NCBI GenBank assembly: GCA_021651055.1
Contig: JAJHOH010000001.1
Span: 3,720,001 to 3,784,000 of the forward strand
Source of the DNA: Candidatus Manganitrophus morganii
Lineage (GTDB): Bacteria; Nitrospirota; Nitrospiria; SBBL01; Manganitrophaceae
DNA: 64,000 bases
Reading direction: 5' to 3'
Part shown: one piece after another, positions 23,420 to 31,582 of the stretch
Layout of the letters: the number at the start of each line of letters is the position of its first letter
How positions within the stretch are numbered: position 1 is the stretch's first letter
The notes under the pieces: model-generated
Told to the model about the DNA's origin: nothing
What the model saw: the letters and a program-made list of their open reading frames with translations, nothing else
Databases searched by the model: none
Program-made: the position numbers and the translations under genes

Positions 23420-24028
23420 ATGAAGAAAATCTGGATCGCTTTGATGCTTTTAAGCCTGGTCGGTTGCAGCGCCGTTCGCTCCCAGACGATGCCGATTGCA
23501 AAAGAGAGCGCGTCGGCCGGAGAGGGGCAGTCGGTCACCTTCAAGGGAAAGGCGTTGGCGCTGGAGGGGACGGGGATCAAGGTCGGCGATCGTCTGCCGG
23601 CGGCCGTCTTGGCCGCGAATGATCTCTCGCCGGTCAATTTGGCGGAGACCGGCGGGAAGGTCCGGATCATCAGCGTGGTCCCCTCGCTCGACACCCCCGT
23701 CTGCGAGGAGCAGACGCACGCCTTGAGCGAACGAAACGGGGGGCTCGACAAGGAGGTTCAGCTGATCACCGTCAGCATGGATCTTCCCTTCGCCCAGAAG
23801 CGGTTCTCCAAGGAGGCGAAGATCGGAAATGTCCTCTTCCTCTCCGATTATAAGGGAGCCGAGTTTGGAAAGAGTTATGGATTGTTGATCCAGCCGCTCC
23901 ATCTTCTCTCCCGCGCGGTGCTCGTCGTCGACAAAGAAAACATCGTCCGGCACCTGCAAGTGGTCCCGGAGATCACCGAGCTTCCCGATTTGGAAGCGGC
24001 GATGCAGGCGGCAAAGGGGTTATTGTAG
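23420..24028 (+). CDS. tpx: Thiol peroxidase (Tpx-type), predicted lipoprotein lacking the resolving cysteine
   Basis: 202 aa. GGAGGAG precedes ATG 23420. The N-terminus has a lipobox (LLSLVGC, Cys16), so the enzyme would sit on a membrane outside the cytoplasm, unusual for Tpx. The catalytic motif PSLDTPVC (peroxidatic Cys95) and DLPFAQKRF identify the family, which reduces hydroperoxides. In E. coli Tpx the motif RFC supplies the resolving Cys; here it is RFS (Ser130) and no other Cys exists besides 16 and 95. It should therefore act as a 1-Cys enzyme using an external thiol. The stop TAG lies inside a REP-like repeat. Confidence 0.9.
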   Translation: MKKIWIALMLLSLVGCSAVRSQTMPIAKESASAGEGQSVTFKGKALALEGTGIKVGDRLPAAVLAANDLSPVNLAETGGKVRIISVVPSLDTPVCEEQTHALSERNGGLDKEVQLITVSMDLPFAQKRFSKEAKIGNVLFLSDYKGAEFGKSYGLLIQPLHLLSRAVLVVDKENIVRHLQVVPEITELPDLEAAMQAAKGLL

Positions 24029-24053
24029 GGGTGGGTTTGAGACCCGCCCCTAT
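24025..24053. repeat. REP-like palindrome at the tpx stop codon
   Basis: GTAGGGGTGGGTTTGAGACC followed by CGCCCCTAT: GGGGTGGGTT pairs with AnACCCGCCCC. A diverged copy of the GTAGGGGCG family. Its TAG (24026-24028) is the stop codon of tpx. Confidence 0.7.
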
Positions 24054-24061
24054 AAATCCCG

Positions 24062-24082
24062 CCCTCTCCAAATTGGAAAGGG
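24062..24082. repeat. Short stem-loop
   Basis: CCCTcTCCAA then TTGGAaAGGG, an almost perfect inverted repeat 30 bases after the tpx stop. With no T-run behind it, it is more likely a dispersed hairpin repeat or mRNA-end stabiliser than a terminator. Confidence 0.45.
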
Positions 24083-24116
24083 AGATCCTGCGCCTAGTCG
24101 GGGGTCGTCTCTCCAG

Positions 24117-24144
24117 TTGACACTCTTCTTTTGGCTATGTTAAT
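24117..24144 (+). promoter_or_regulatory. Possible promoter of purE
   Basis: A consensus TTGACA (24117-24122), a 16-base spacer and GTTAAT (24139-24144, 4/6 match). It precedes ATG 24178 by about 35 bases. The -10 assignment is uncertain. Confidence 0.4.
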
Positions 24145-24177
24145 TTGGCCCTATTCATTTTTTAACAGGAGATTTTC

Positions 24178-24687
24178 ATGAGCGAGAAGTGGTCGGTCCT
24201 CATTTTGATGGGAAGCGATTCCGATTGGGAAGTCATGCAAGAGGCGGCGAAGATGCTGAAGGAGTTCGAGGTCGGTTACGAGATGACGGTCTCTTCCGCC
24301 CATCGGTCTCCTGAACGAACCAGAAGGCTCATCCATGAAGCCGAGGAGCGGGGGGTTCAGGTGATCATCGCCGGGGCGGGCGGCGCCGCGCATTTGGCCG
24401 GGGTGATCGCCGCCGAAACGATCCTTCCGGTGATCGGCGTCCCCATCACCTCCGCGCTCAACGGACTCGATTCGCTCCTCTCCACGGTCCAGATGCCGGG
24501 CGGGATTCCGGTGGCCTCGATGGCGATCGGCAAGGCCGGCGCAAAGAACGCGGGGATTTTTGCCGCGCAGATCGTCGCGAGGCGTTCTCCTGAAACGGCC
24601 AAACGTCTACTCTCCTATAAAAAGTCCCTTGCCGAAGAAATGGAAGCAAAGGGGAAGCGGCTCCATGAAAAAGGTCATTCCGATTGA
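24178..24687 (+). CDS. purE: N5-carboxyaminoimidazole ribonucleotide mutase (PurE, class I)
   Basis: 169 aa. Moves the carboxyl group of N5-CAIR to make CAIR in purine synthesis. Motifs: [18 protein letters not shown] at the N-terminus, [11 protein letters not shown] with the catalytic His, [23 protein letters not shown] and [22 protein letters not shown] lies before ATG 24178. No purK follows; the next gene is of Sua5/TsaC type and overlaps by 23 bases. Confidence 0.98.
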   Translation: MSEKWSVLILMGSDSDWEVMQEAAKMLKEFEVGYEMTVSSAHRSPERTRRLIHEAEERGVQVIIAGAGGAAHLAGVIAAETILPVIGVPITSALNGLDSLLSTVQMPGGIPVASMAIGKAGAKNAGIFAAQIVARRSPETAKRLLSYKKSLAEEMEAKGKRLHEKGHSD

Positions 24688-25300
24688 TCCTGATGATCCC
24701 GATTCCTCTCTCCTCTCCGATGCGGCCGCGCTCATCCGAAAAGGAGGCGTGGTTGCGATTCCGACCGATACCTTTTATGGCCTGGCGGCCAATCCCTTTG
24801 ATTCACAGGTGGTCTCCCGCCTCTTCGATATAAAAGGCCGCGACGCTTCGAAACCGATCCTTCTTCTCATCTCCAGGTTGGAGATGCTTCCCTCTTTGGT
24901 CGAGGAAATATCGCCCCTGGCGGAAAAGGTGATGGCCCGTTTTTGGCCCGGTCCGCTGACCCTTATTTTCAAAGCATCGAAGCGCCTTCCCGATCTTTTG
25001 ACCGGCGGAACGGGGACCATCGGAATCCGCTTTCCGAAGGCGGTCCTGCCGGTCCGATTGATCGATCGGGTCGGGTTTCCGATCACCGCGACGAGCGCCA
25101 ATCGATCCGGCGAGCCCTCTCCCGCGTCGGCGCAAGAGGTGGCGCAGGCGCTCGGGGCCTCGCTCGACGGCATTCTCGACGGCGGGCCCTGTTCCACGCT
25201 TCCTTCCACCGTTTTAGATGTGACCACTTCCGAACCGAATCTTCTGCGGGAGGGAAGGGTCTCCGCGGAAGAGCTGGCCCCCTTCATCGCAAAGGAATAA
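24665..25300 (+). CDS. tsaC: L-threonylcarbamoyladenylate synthase (TsaC/Sua5 family)
   Basis: 211 aa, TsaC length, without the extra C-terminal Sua5 domain. Makes threonylcarbamoyl-AMP from Thr, bicarbonate and ATP for the tRNA t6A37 modification. Family motifs: [59 protein letters not shown] and [17 protein letters not shown] 24665 lies inside the end of purE and gives the normal N-terminus. A histidine kinase gene starts 2 bases after the stop, so purE-tsaC-HK-RR may be one transcript. Confidence 0.95.
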   Translation: MKKVIPIDPDDPDSSLLSDAAALIRKGGVVAIPTDTFYGLAANPFDSQVVSRLFDIKGRDASKPILLLISRLEMLPSLVEEISPLAEKVMARFWPGPLTLIFKASKRLPDLLTGGTGTIGIRFPKAVLPVRLIDRVGFPITATSANRSGEPSPASAQEVAQALGASLDGILDGGPCSTLPSTVLDVTTSEPNLLREGRVSAEELAPFIAKE

Positions 25301-25302
25301 CA

Positions 25303-26790
25303 TTGCGCTACTTTTTAGACCGCGTTAATCTCACGACCAAGCTGGTCTTGATGATGCTCCTCTTGACCCTCCTCTCCTTGATGGCTTCGTATGTTTATAA
25401 TGTCCGGAGCGAGAAAGAGTTTATTCGGAAGGTCGAGGACAATATCGGCGATTTGTCGACCGCCATCAAGATCAGCGTCGAAGAGCTGACCAGCACGGCG
25501 CGAACCGACGAGGCGCGCCTGGCCGATTACGTGGGGCGTCTGAAAAACCAAGGGGTCAAAGAGCTTTCCATCATCAGCAACGAGCGGGAGGTGATCGCCA
25601 GCTCCAATCCCAAACGGGTGGGGGCGAGAATTATCACCAAAGTCGATCCGAAGCACAAGGATCTCTTCATCACGGCGAAGATCGGGGAAGAGCCGGAAGC
25701 GGCGGGTCCCCACCGGGAGTATAACCTCCTCGTCCCGATCGTGGTCGATGGGGAGCGGATGGGTTTCGTTCATGTCGACATGCGCCTCGAAGACTACACC
25801 CAGTTCTTGAAAGACAATCATCGCCGCCGGTTGGTCACGACCTTCTTCATCTTTACTGTCGGGATCGGCCTCTCCTTTTTCCTCTCCGTAAAGTACACCC
25901 AGCCGATCGAGGAAGTGGTTCAAGCCGCCAAGAAGATCGCATCGGGAGATCTGTCGAAAACCTTGCCGGAGAAACGCCACGATGAAATCGGGGAGCTGAC
26001 GAAGAGCTTTAATGAAATGGTCGATAAACTTCGCCGGCAGCGGGAGCTGGAGGAGCGGCTTCGGCAGGCGGAGCAGCTCTCGGCCCTGGGGCAGATGGCG
26101 TCGGGAATCGCGCATGAAATTCGAAACCCGCTCAACCTGATTAATCTCAGCATCGATCATCTGAAAGCCCAGTTCCCGAACTGGGATGCAGTGAAACAGA
26201 AAGAGGCGGAGGAGATCATCTCCAACGTCAAGGTGGAGATTTATCGTCTTAACCAGATGATCGAGAATTTCTTGATGTATGGAAAACCGCTTCGGCTTCA
26301 TTTTGCCGAGGTCTGTATCGATGCGCTGCTGCAGGAGGTCCTCCGGCTGGCCCGGCACAAAGCCGGGGAGCAGAAGATTGAGTTTATTCTCGATGCCGAC
26401 CCTTCCGTCCCGAAAGTCACGGCCGATCCGGAACAGCTGAAGACCTGTATGATCAATATCATTTTAAACGCCATCCAAGCGATGCCGCACGGAGGGAAGT
26501 TGGAAATCCAACTCCGCGCGGATCCTTCCATGCGGAACGTGGCCGACGGAGAACCTTCTCGCGGGAGCCTGGTTCTTACTTTCCGGGATACCGGCGTCGG
26601 CATCGACGAGGAGGATTTAGCGATGATCTTCGAGCCCTATTTTACGACTAAAAAACTGGGAATCGGCCTCGGACTGGCGATTACCAAACGGATTATTCAA
26701 GTGCACGGCGGGAACATAGATGTTCAGAGTGAGCTTGAACAGGGGACCCGGGTGACGATTCATCTGCCGGTCCAAAGGAGGTCCATTTGA
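25303..26790 (+). CDS. Membrane sensor histidine kinase (NtrB/AtoS-like)
   Basis: 495 aa from TTG 25303, which has AAAGGAA upstream. Transmembrane helix 1 is about 12-31 (LVLMMLLLTLLSLMASYVYN). A periplasmic sensor domain follows to about 178, and helix 2 is about 179-197 (VTTFFIFTVGIGLSFFLSV). The HAMP domain (PIEEVVQAAKKIASGDLSKT, HDEIGELTKSFNEMVDKL) leads to HisKA with phosphorylated His271 in MASGIAHEIRNPLNLI, then the HATPase with NAIQAMPHGG, DTGVGID, IFEPYFTTK and GIGLGLAITKRII. The signal is unknown. It overlaps its response regulator by 4 bases. Confidence 0.95.
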   Translation: MRYFLDRVNLTTKLVLMMLLLTLLSLMASYVYNVRSEKEFIRKVEDNIGDLSTAIKISVEELTSTARTDEARLADYVGRLKNQGVKELSIISNEREVIASSNPKRVGARIITKVDPKHKDLFITAKIGEEPEAAGPHREYNLLVPIVVDGERMGFVHVDMRLEDYTQFLKDNHRRRLVTTFFIFTVGIGLSFFLSVKYTQPIEEVVQAAKKIASGDLSKTLPEKRHDEIGELTKSFNEMVDKLRRQRELEERLRQAEQLSALGQMASGIAHEIRNPLNLINLSIDHLKAQFPNWDAVKQKEAEEIISNVKVEIYRLNQMIENFLMYGKPLRLHFAEVCIDALLQEVLRLARHKAGEQKIEFILDADPSVPKVTADPEQLKTCMINIILNAIQAMPHGGKLEIQLRADPSMRNVADGEPSRGSLVLTFRDTGVGIDEEDLAMIFEPYFTTKKLGIGLGLAITKRIIQVHGGNIDVQSELEQGTRVTIHLPVQRRSI

Positions 26791-28199
26791 AGAAGGGGCA
26801 GATCCTGGTCGTCGATGACGAGAAGTCTCAGCGCGAGATCTTAAAGGTCATCCTCAAAACGGAAGGGTATGGTGTGCAGGCCGCGGGGAGCGCGACCGAA
26901 GCGCTCCGGATGGCGGAGGAGGAGTCGTTTGATCTTGTCTTAAGCGATCTGAAGATGCCCGATAACGACGGACTCTTCATCCTCGATCGTCTCTTCAAGA
27001 TCAATCCGGCCGTCTGCATCATTATCATGACGGCGCACGGGACGATCGACTCCGCCGTCGAGGCGATCAAGAAGGGGGCTTTTGATTATCTGACCAAGCC
27101 GCTCGACCGGGAGGAGCTCCTTATTTCGGTCGCGAGGGCTTTCGAAAAGCTGAACCTGGTCCATCAGAACAAGATGCTGCAGGAGCAGCTTTCGGAGCGA
27201 TTCGGCCTCTCCAACATGATCGGCAATCATGTCAAAATGCAGGAGATTTTCAAAACGGTCCGGAAAATCGCAAACAGCACCGCGACGGTGTTGATCTTCG
27301 GAGAAAGCGGAACGGGAAAGGAGCTGATCGCGCGGGCGATCCACTACAACAGCATTCGGGGTGACAAGCCGTTCCTGGCGATCAATTGCGCGGCGATTCC
27401 CGATACCCTGATCGAGAGCGAGCTGTTCGGCTACGAAAAGGGGGCCTTCACCGGCGCCACCGGGCGAGGGATCGGGCTGTTCGAGGCGGCCGACGGCGGG
27501 TCGCTTTTTCTCGATGAGGTTGGAGATCTCTCCTTGACGATGCAGGCCAAGATTCTCCGGACGATCCAGCAGCGAGAGATTCGACGGATCGGCGGAAGGG
27601 AAGAGATCAAAATCGATGTGCGGGTGATTGCGGCGACCAATAAGAACTTGGAGGCTGAAATTCAGGAGGGAAGTTTCCGAGAAGATCTTTTTTATCGGTT
27701 GAATGTGATCTCTATCCGTCTTCCCTCCCTGGCCGAGCGTGCGACAGACATCCCCGCGCTGACCGACCATTTTATTGAAAAGTACAATCAACGTTCCGAT
27801 AAGCGCATTAAAGGGATCTCGCGTCCGGCGCTGCGGCTGCTGCTCGACTATTCCTGGCCCGGGAATGTGCGGCAGCTGGAATCGACGATCGAACGGGCTG
27901 TCCTTCTCTGCGAGGGAGAAACGATCGAGACGGAAGACCTTCCCCAAGAGATCCGATTGAAGAGCTTTTCATCCGACCGGATCGCTTTTGATATTCCCCC
28001 GCAGGGATTCTCTTTGGAAGAGTTTGAGAAGGAACTCCTGATGAAGGCGATGGAGAAAAGCAACGGGGTGATTGCAAAGGCGGCCAAACTTCTGGGGATC
28101 AGCTATCGGACGCTGCAGTATCGCCTTGAAAAATTCAACATCCGAAAAGAAGAAGATCCCCTCGTCAGGAGCATCCTTCCCATGCAAAAGGGAAAGTAA
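26787..28199 (+). CDS. Sigma-54-dependent response regulator (NtrC family)
   Basis: 470 aa from TTG 26787 (AGGAGG upstream). Receiver domain with Asp54 in VLSDLKMPDNDG and the acidic VVDDE pair; AAA+ domain with Walker A GESGTGKE, ELFGYEKGAFTGA carrying the sigma-54 contact loop, Walker B GGSLFLDEVGD and the R-finger segment FREDLFYRLNV; C-terminal Fis-type helix-turn-helix (NGVIAKAAKLLGISYRTLQY). It activates sigma-54 promoters once phosphorylated by the adjacent kinase. I found no convincing -24/-12 site next to it, so its targets lie elsewhere. Confidence 0.96.
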   Translation: MKKGQILVVDDEKSQREILKVILKTEGYGVQAAGSATEALRMAEEESFDLVLSDLKMPDNDGLFILDRLFKINPAVCIIIMTAHGTIDSAVEAIKKGAFDYLTKPLDREELLISVARAFEKLNLVHQNKMLQEQLSERFGLSNMIGNHVKMQEIFKTVRKIANSTATVLIFGESGTGKELIARAIHYNSIRGDKPFLAINCAAIPDTLIESELFGYEKGAFTGATGRGIGLFEAADGGSLFLDEVGDLSLTMQAKILRTIQQREIRRIGGREEIKIDVRVIAATNKNLEAEIQEGSFREDLFYRLNVISIRLPSLAERATDIPALTDHFIEKYNQRSDKRIKGISRPALRLLLDYSWPGNVRQLESTIERAVLLCEGETIETEDLPQEIRLKSFSSDRIAFDIPPQGFSLEEFEKELLMKAMEKSNGVIAKAAKLLGISYRTLQYRLEKFNIRKEEDPLVRSILPMQKGK

Positions 28200-28276
28200 G
28201 AAGCCCATTTCTCCCGGGATCGGTTAAAATGAGATGAGGAAGTCACAGGCCGTTTATTCACCAGGAGGGATGTGAA

Positions 28277-28750
28277 ATGCGTAAAGCAATCGCCGTGGTT
28301 TTCTCGTTATTGTGCGCCGGTCTCTTTGCGACCGTATCCGTAATGGCGGAGGAAGCAGCCGGAGGTGAAAAGCCGGCGATATCCGCCCAAAAAGGTAAAA
28401 TGACGAGCATCAAGGGGGAGATTACGGAGATCGATCCGGCGGGGAGTCACGTAAAGGTGAAGGAGAAAAACCAGGAGATCACAATCAGTGTAACCGACAA
28501 CACCGTCATTACCGCGGGGAAGATCAAAAGAACGCTGGCCGATCTAAAAGCGGGCGATCAGGTTGTTGCCAGATTTACCGAAGAGGACGGAAAGAAGATC
28601 GCCCGGTCGATCCGTGTTGCAACCGTAGGCAAAGGGAGCGAAAAGAAACCACCCGCACCCGAAGCGCCGAAGGAAGAGGCGCCGGCGACCGAAGCCCCCC
28701 CGGTGGAACCGCCTGCAGCGGCGTCCCTTGAAGAGGCCGCCCAGGAGTAA
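28277..28750 (+). CDS. Small exported OB-fold-like protein
   Basis: 157 aa. A signal peptide (AIAVVFSLLCAGLFATVSVM, AxA-like cleavage near MAEEA) precedes a compact beta domain: SIKGEITEIDPAGSHVKVKE, NQEITISVTDNTVITAG, ADLKAGDQVVARF. This resembles DUF5666-like periplasmic OB folds. The C-terminal 45 residues are a Pro/Glu/Ala-rich disordered tail. GGAGG is present before the ATG. Function unknown. Confidence 0.7.
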   Translation: MRKAIAVVFSLLCAGLFATVSVMAEEAAGGEKPAISAQKGKMTSIKGEITEIDPAGSHVKVKEKNQEITISVTDNTVITAGKIKRTLADLKAGDQVVARFTEEDGKKIARSIRVATVGKGSEKKPPAPEAPKEEAPATEAPPVEPPAAASLEEAAQE

Positions 28751-28801
28751 GACCGATTCATCAGGTATAAAATGTATCTCTAAAACAGGGGTGGAACCCT
28801 C

Positions 28802-29125
28802 TTACGGCGTTTGATTCGATGAAGGGGGAGGTGGTTTTGAAGGGGATTCTTTGGGAGTCGTTTCCCCTTTTGCGCTTCCGCTTGAAGAATCCGATTTCCC
28901 CTCTCCTTTGGGGGGGGATGGAGCGTCGCCGCTTTTCCCATTCTTTTTTGCATAGTCAGTAATGTACCAACCGCTCCCTTTAAAGAGCAGACCTGCCGGG
29001 GAAGAGACCATCTTATGGACCTTTCCTCCACAGGAGGAACAGATTTCCAGAGGAGGATCGGAGAGTCGCTGTATTAGCTCAACACGTGTCTTGCACTGCT
29101 CACATTCATACTCATAGATCGGCAA
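28802..29125 (-). CDS. FmdB-type zinc-ribbon protein
   Basis: 107 aa. The start is TTG at 29125, with AAAGGAGG eight bases upstream on the minus strand. The N-terminal 45 residues are the FmdB putative regulatory domain: MPIYEYECEQCKTRVELIQR and EICSSCGGKVHKM give a four-cysteine zinc ribbon. The rest is a low-complexity Ser/Pro/Lys tail. Widely conserved beside coaD/rsmD-type genes; role not established. Confidence 0.88.
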   Translation of the reverse strand: MPIYEYECEQCKTRVELIQRLSDPPLEICSSCGGKVHKMVSSPAGLLFKGSGWYITDYAKKNGKSGDAPSPPKGEGKSDSSSGSAKGETTPKESPSKPPPPSSNQTP

Positions 29126-29200
29126 ACCAAATACCTCCTTTATTACTCAATTCTAGCTTTCAAATCAAATTCCATCAAGCGCAGGGTCTCAACGTCATCG

Positions 29201-30394
29201 TTAAGAGAGTTTGAGAACCGCATTTTTAAGCTTCTCCACTCCCTCGCTTAAGACCTCCCTTGAGACGGCATAAGAGAGTCTCAGATACCCCTCGGCCCCG
29301 AAGGCCTCCCCGGGGATCGTCGATATCCCCCCTTCCTCCAGGAGAAAGGAGGCGAGGTCTGTCGATCCCTTGATCTGATATCCCTTATAGCCGGTTCCTA
29401 TCAATCCTTTGATGTTCGGGAAGACATAAAAGCTGCCGACCGGGCGGGGACAACGAATTCCCCGGATCTGATTCAATCGTTCCACCACGAAAAGGCGCCG
29501 CTGGTCGAATTCCGCCACCATTGTCTTAATGAACTCGTCGCTTCCCTGAAGCGCGGCGGCGGCGGCCTTCTGAGAGATAGAAGTCGGGTTCGATGTGCTC
29601 TGGCTTTGCACGGTTCCCATCGCATCGATGATTTCCTTCGGACCCGCCGCATATCCAATCCGCCAGCCGGTCATGGCATAGGCTTTGGAGACGCCGTTGA
29701 CGACGATGGTTTTTCTCTTTAACTCCGGGCCCAATGAGGCGATGCTGGTGTGAGCCACGCCGTCATAAATAAATTTCTCGTAAATCTCATCCGAAATGAT
29801 CCAAACCGGCGCATCCGAAAGAACATCGGCGAGCGCTTCCAGGTGTTTCGCCGTGTAAGAGGATCCGGTCGGATTCGACGGATAATTAAGAATGACCGCC
29901 TTCGTCCTCGGGGTGATCGCTCTCTTGAGCTGCTCGGGGGTCATCAAAAACTGGTCTTCTTCCCGGGTCTCGACGATGACCGGCGTTGCATCGTTTAGAA
30001 GAACTTGGTCCGGATAAGAAACCCAATAAGGGGCCGGGATGATCACCTCGTCTCCCCGCTCGAAGAGAACCTGGGCGATGTTGTAGAGTGTGTGCTTCGC
30101 CCCACAAGAGACAATAACCTCTTTTTTTTCGTAGTCAAGGTTGTTTTCTTTTTTCAGTTTCTGGCAGACGGCTTCTTTCAGCTCCTCCGTTCCGGAAGGG
30201 GAAGTGTATTTCGTAAATCCCTGCTGAATGGCGCGGATTCCTGCCTCGGCCGCGGCCGCGGGGGTGTTGAAATCAGGCTCTCCCAATCCAAAATCGGTGA
30301 TCGAGATCCCCTTTGCCGCCATCGCCTTTGCTTTTGCGGCCATCGCCATGGTCGGGGAGGGTTTTATCTGCTGAACGCGTTTCGCAAACTTCAT
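29201..30394 (-). CDS. aspC: Pyridoxal-phosphate aspartate aminotransferase (class I)
   Basis: 397 aa. Fold-type I aminotransferase of the thermophilic (Ib) aspartate aminotransferase group. Motifs: ITDFGLGEPDFNTP near the N-terminus, SCGAKHTLYN, PAPYWVSYPDQV, LNYPSNPTGSSYT, PLP-contact ISDEIYEKF, and the Schiff-base lysine in NGVSKAYAMTGWRIGYAAGP. It interconverts aspartate/2-oxoglutarate and oxaloacetate/glutamate; activity on other amino or prephenate substrates is possible. Third gene of the minus-strand run rsmD-coaD-aminotransferase-fmdB, starting 11 bases after coaD. Confidence 0.93.
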   Translation of the reverse strand: MKFAKRVQQIKPSPTMAMAAKAKAMAAKGISITDFGLGEPDFNTPAAAAEAGIRAIQQGFTKYTSPSGTEELKEAVCQKLKKENNLDYEKKEVIVSCGAKHTLYNIAQVLFERGDEVIIPAPYWVSYPDQVLLNDATPVIVETREEDQFLMTPEQLKRAITPRTKAVILNYPSNPTGSSYTAKHLEALADVLSDAPVWIISDEIYEKFIYDGVAHTSIASLGPELKRKTIVVNGVSKAYAMTGWRIGYAAGPKEIIDAMGTVQSQSTSNPTSISQKAAAAALQGSDEFIKTMVAEFDQRRLFVVERLNQIRGIRCPRPVGSFYVFPNIKGLIGTGYKGYQIKGSTDLASFLLEEGGISTIPGEAFGAEGYLRLSYAVSREVLSEGVEKLKNAVLKLS

Positions 30395-30405
30395 CTCTAT
30401 CCTAC

Positions 30406-30930
30406 CTATCCTTTTTTTCTATCCGGTCCGGCTTCTCTCGGAAATTTTTCAAGGAGTTTTTCTGAAACGCCTTTTGGAACGAAAGCGGTCACATCTCCTC
30501 CGTAACCGGCGACTTCTTTGATCAATGTCGAGGTAATATAGGAATACTCTTCGCTCGGCATTAAAAAGACGGTTTCTATTTTGGGATCGAGTTTCCGATT
30601 CATCATCGCCATTTGAAATTCGAACTCAAAGTCCGAAATCGCCCGAACCCCCCTCACAATCGCCGTGGCTCCTTTTTTCCGTAAATAGTTGATCAGGAGA
30701 CCTTGAAAGGGTTCCACACTCAAATCATGAAACCCTTCCGTTGCGGTTCGGATCATCTGGAGGCGTTCTTCTAGGCTGAAGAGGGGGGCTTTCTTGGGAT
30801 TGGGGGCGACGGCGACGAGCACGCTGGGAAAAATTCGAAGGATCCTTCGGATAATATCGATGTGCCCATTGGTAATCGGATCGAACGTTCCGGGATAAAC
30901 TGCGAGTTTGAGTTTTTCAGCCTTTGCCAT
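30406..30930 (-). CDS. coaD: Phosphopantetheine adenylyltransferase
   Basis: 174 aa. Transfers AMP to 4'-phosphopantetheine, the penultimate step of coenzyme A synthesis. The N-terminal nucleotidyltransferase motif is AVYPGTFDPITNGHIDII (TxGH), and the C-terminal ATP-binding motif is YSYITSTLIKEVAGYGGDV (ISSTxxR variant with Lys). GVRAISDFEFEFQMAMMNRK is the family's middle signature. It overlaps rsmD by 14 bases, the usual rsmD-coaD pairing. Confidence 0.97.
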   Translation of the reverse strand: MAKAEKLKLAVYPGTFDPITNGHIDIIRRILRIFPSVLVAVAPNPKKAPLFSLEERLQMIRTATEGFHDLSVEPFQGLLINYLRKKGATAIVRGVRAISDFEFEFQMAMMNRKLDPKIETVFLMPSEEYSYITSTLIKEVAGYGGDVTAFVPKGVSEKLLEKFPREAGPDRKKG

Positions 30931-31462
30931 AAAAAGAAAGGACCGTTTCGCCGTATTTATACCGTTTTATGAAACGGAGTCGGCCGGTCTGCTCGGCCAG
31001 GATTTTCTTGTGAAAATGTTGTATGATCACCGTTCCGTCGTCGGCTATCATATCACCCTCTCCCAGCAATGGCAATGTTTTTTCAATTTCTTCCCCCTCG
31101 TAGGGGGGATCGATAAAAACCAAGTGAAAGGGACCGGCTTTCTTCTTTTTTAAGAAGTCGACCGCATCCATACAAAAGAGGTCGAACCGGCCTTCGAAAG
31201 GAGATAAAGAAAGATTTTTTTTTAAGAACCCGACATGTTTTTTGCTTTTCTCGACGAAGACGACCTCTTTTGCGCCGCGGCTCAAGGCTTCTATTCCGAC
31301 CGAGCCGATGCCGGCGTAGAGATCGAGAAAAGAGGCGCCCTCGATCCGGTCCGATAAAATATTGAACAAAGCTTCTTTGACCTTATCGGACGTCGGGCGA
31401 ACATCCAACCCCGACGGGGCATATAATCTTCTTCCTTTATGGGAGCCGGAGATGATTCTCAA
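30917..31462 (-). CDS. rsmD: 16S rRNA (guanine966-N2)-methyltransferase RsmD
   Basis: 181 aa from TTG 31462, which gives the standard RsmD start (RIISGSHKGRRLYAPSGLDV). The open frame extends to 31549, but that part passes through a REP-like hairpin at 31486-31510 and does not match the family. Motifs: RPTSDKVKEALFNIL, DLYAGIGSVGIEALSRGA (SAM-binding) and the catalytic FIDPPYE. Methylates G966 of 16S rRNA. First gene of the minus-strand unit, with coaD overlapping its end. Confidence 0.93.
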   Translation of the reverse strand: MRIISGSHKGRRLYAPSGLDVRPTSDKVKEALFNILSDRIEGASFLDLYAGIGSVGIEALSRGAKEVVFVEKSKKHVGFLKKNLSLSPFEGRFDLFCMDAVDFLKKKKAGPFHLVFIDPPYEGEEIEKTLPLLGEGDMIADDGTVIIQHFHKKILAEQTGRLRFIKRYKYGETVLSFYGKG

Positions 31463-31485
31463 TGGGGTCTTTATTAATGAATAAT

Positions 31486-31510
31486 GTAAGGGCGAGTCGG
31501 TCACTCGCCC
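31486..31510. repeat. REP-like hairpin upstream of rsmD
   Basis: GTAAGGGCGAGT, loop CGGTC, then ACTCGCCC: an 8-bp perfect stem. A single-unit member of the GTAGGGGCG family (one base changed in the head), lying between the divergent rsmD and lipoprotein genes. Confidence 0.7.
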
Positions 31511-31534
31511 GGTTTTGTCTTTCGATTCAGTTCT

Positions 31535-31563
31535 TTGACTTTGATTCAAAGTTAAACTATAAT
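31535..31563 (+). promoter_or_regulatory. Strong sigma-70-type promoter
   Basis: TTGACT (31535-31540), a 17-base spacer and a perfect TATAAT (31558-31563). It is 20 bases before the ATG of the downstream lipoprotein gene, giving a very short leader that still contains GGAGAG. One of the best promoters in the window. Confidence 0.75.
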
Positions 31564-31582
31564 AGCACGCCTGGAGAGCCTT

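Noticed and set aside
28200-28276. Sigma-54 promoter between the response regulator and the OB-fold-like gene
   Set aside because: No TGGCAC/TTGC pair with correct spacing is present in the gap.
31463-31549. N-terminal extension of RsmD
   Set aside because: It reads through the REP-like hairpin at 31486-31510 and lacks family similarity; TTG 31462 gives the standard start.
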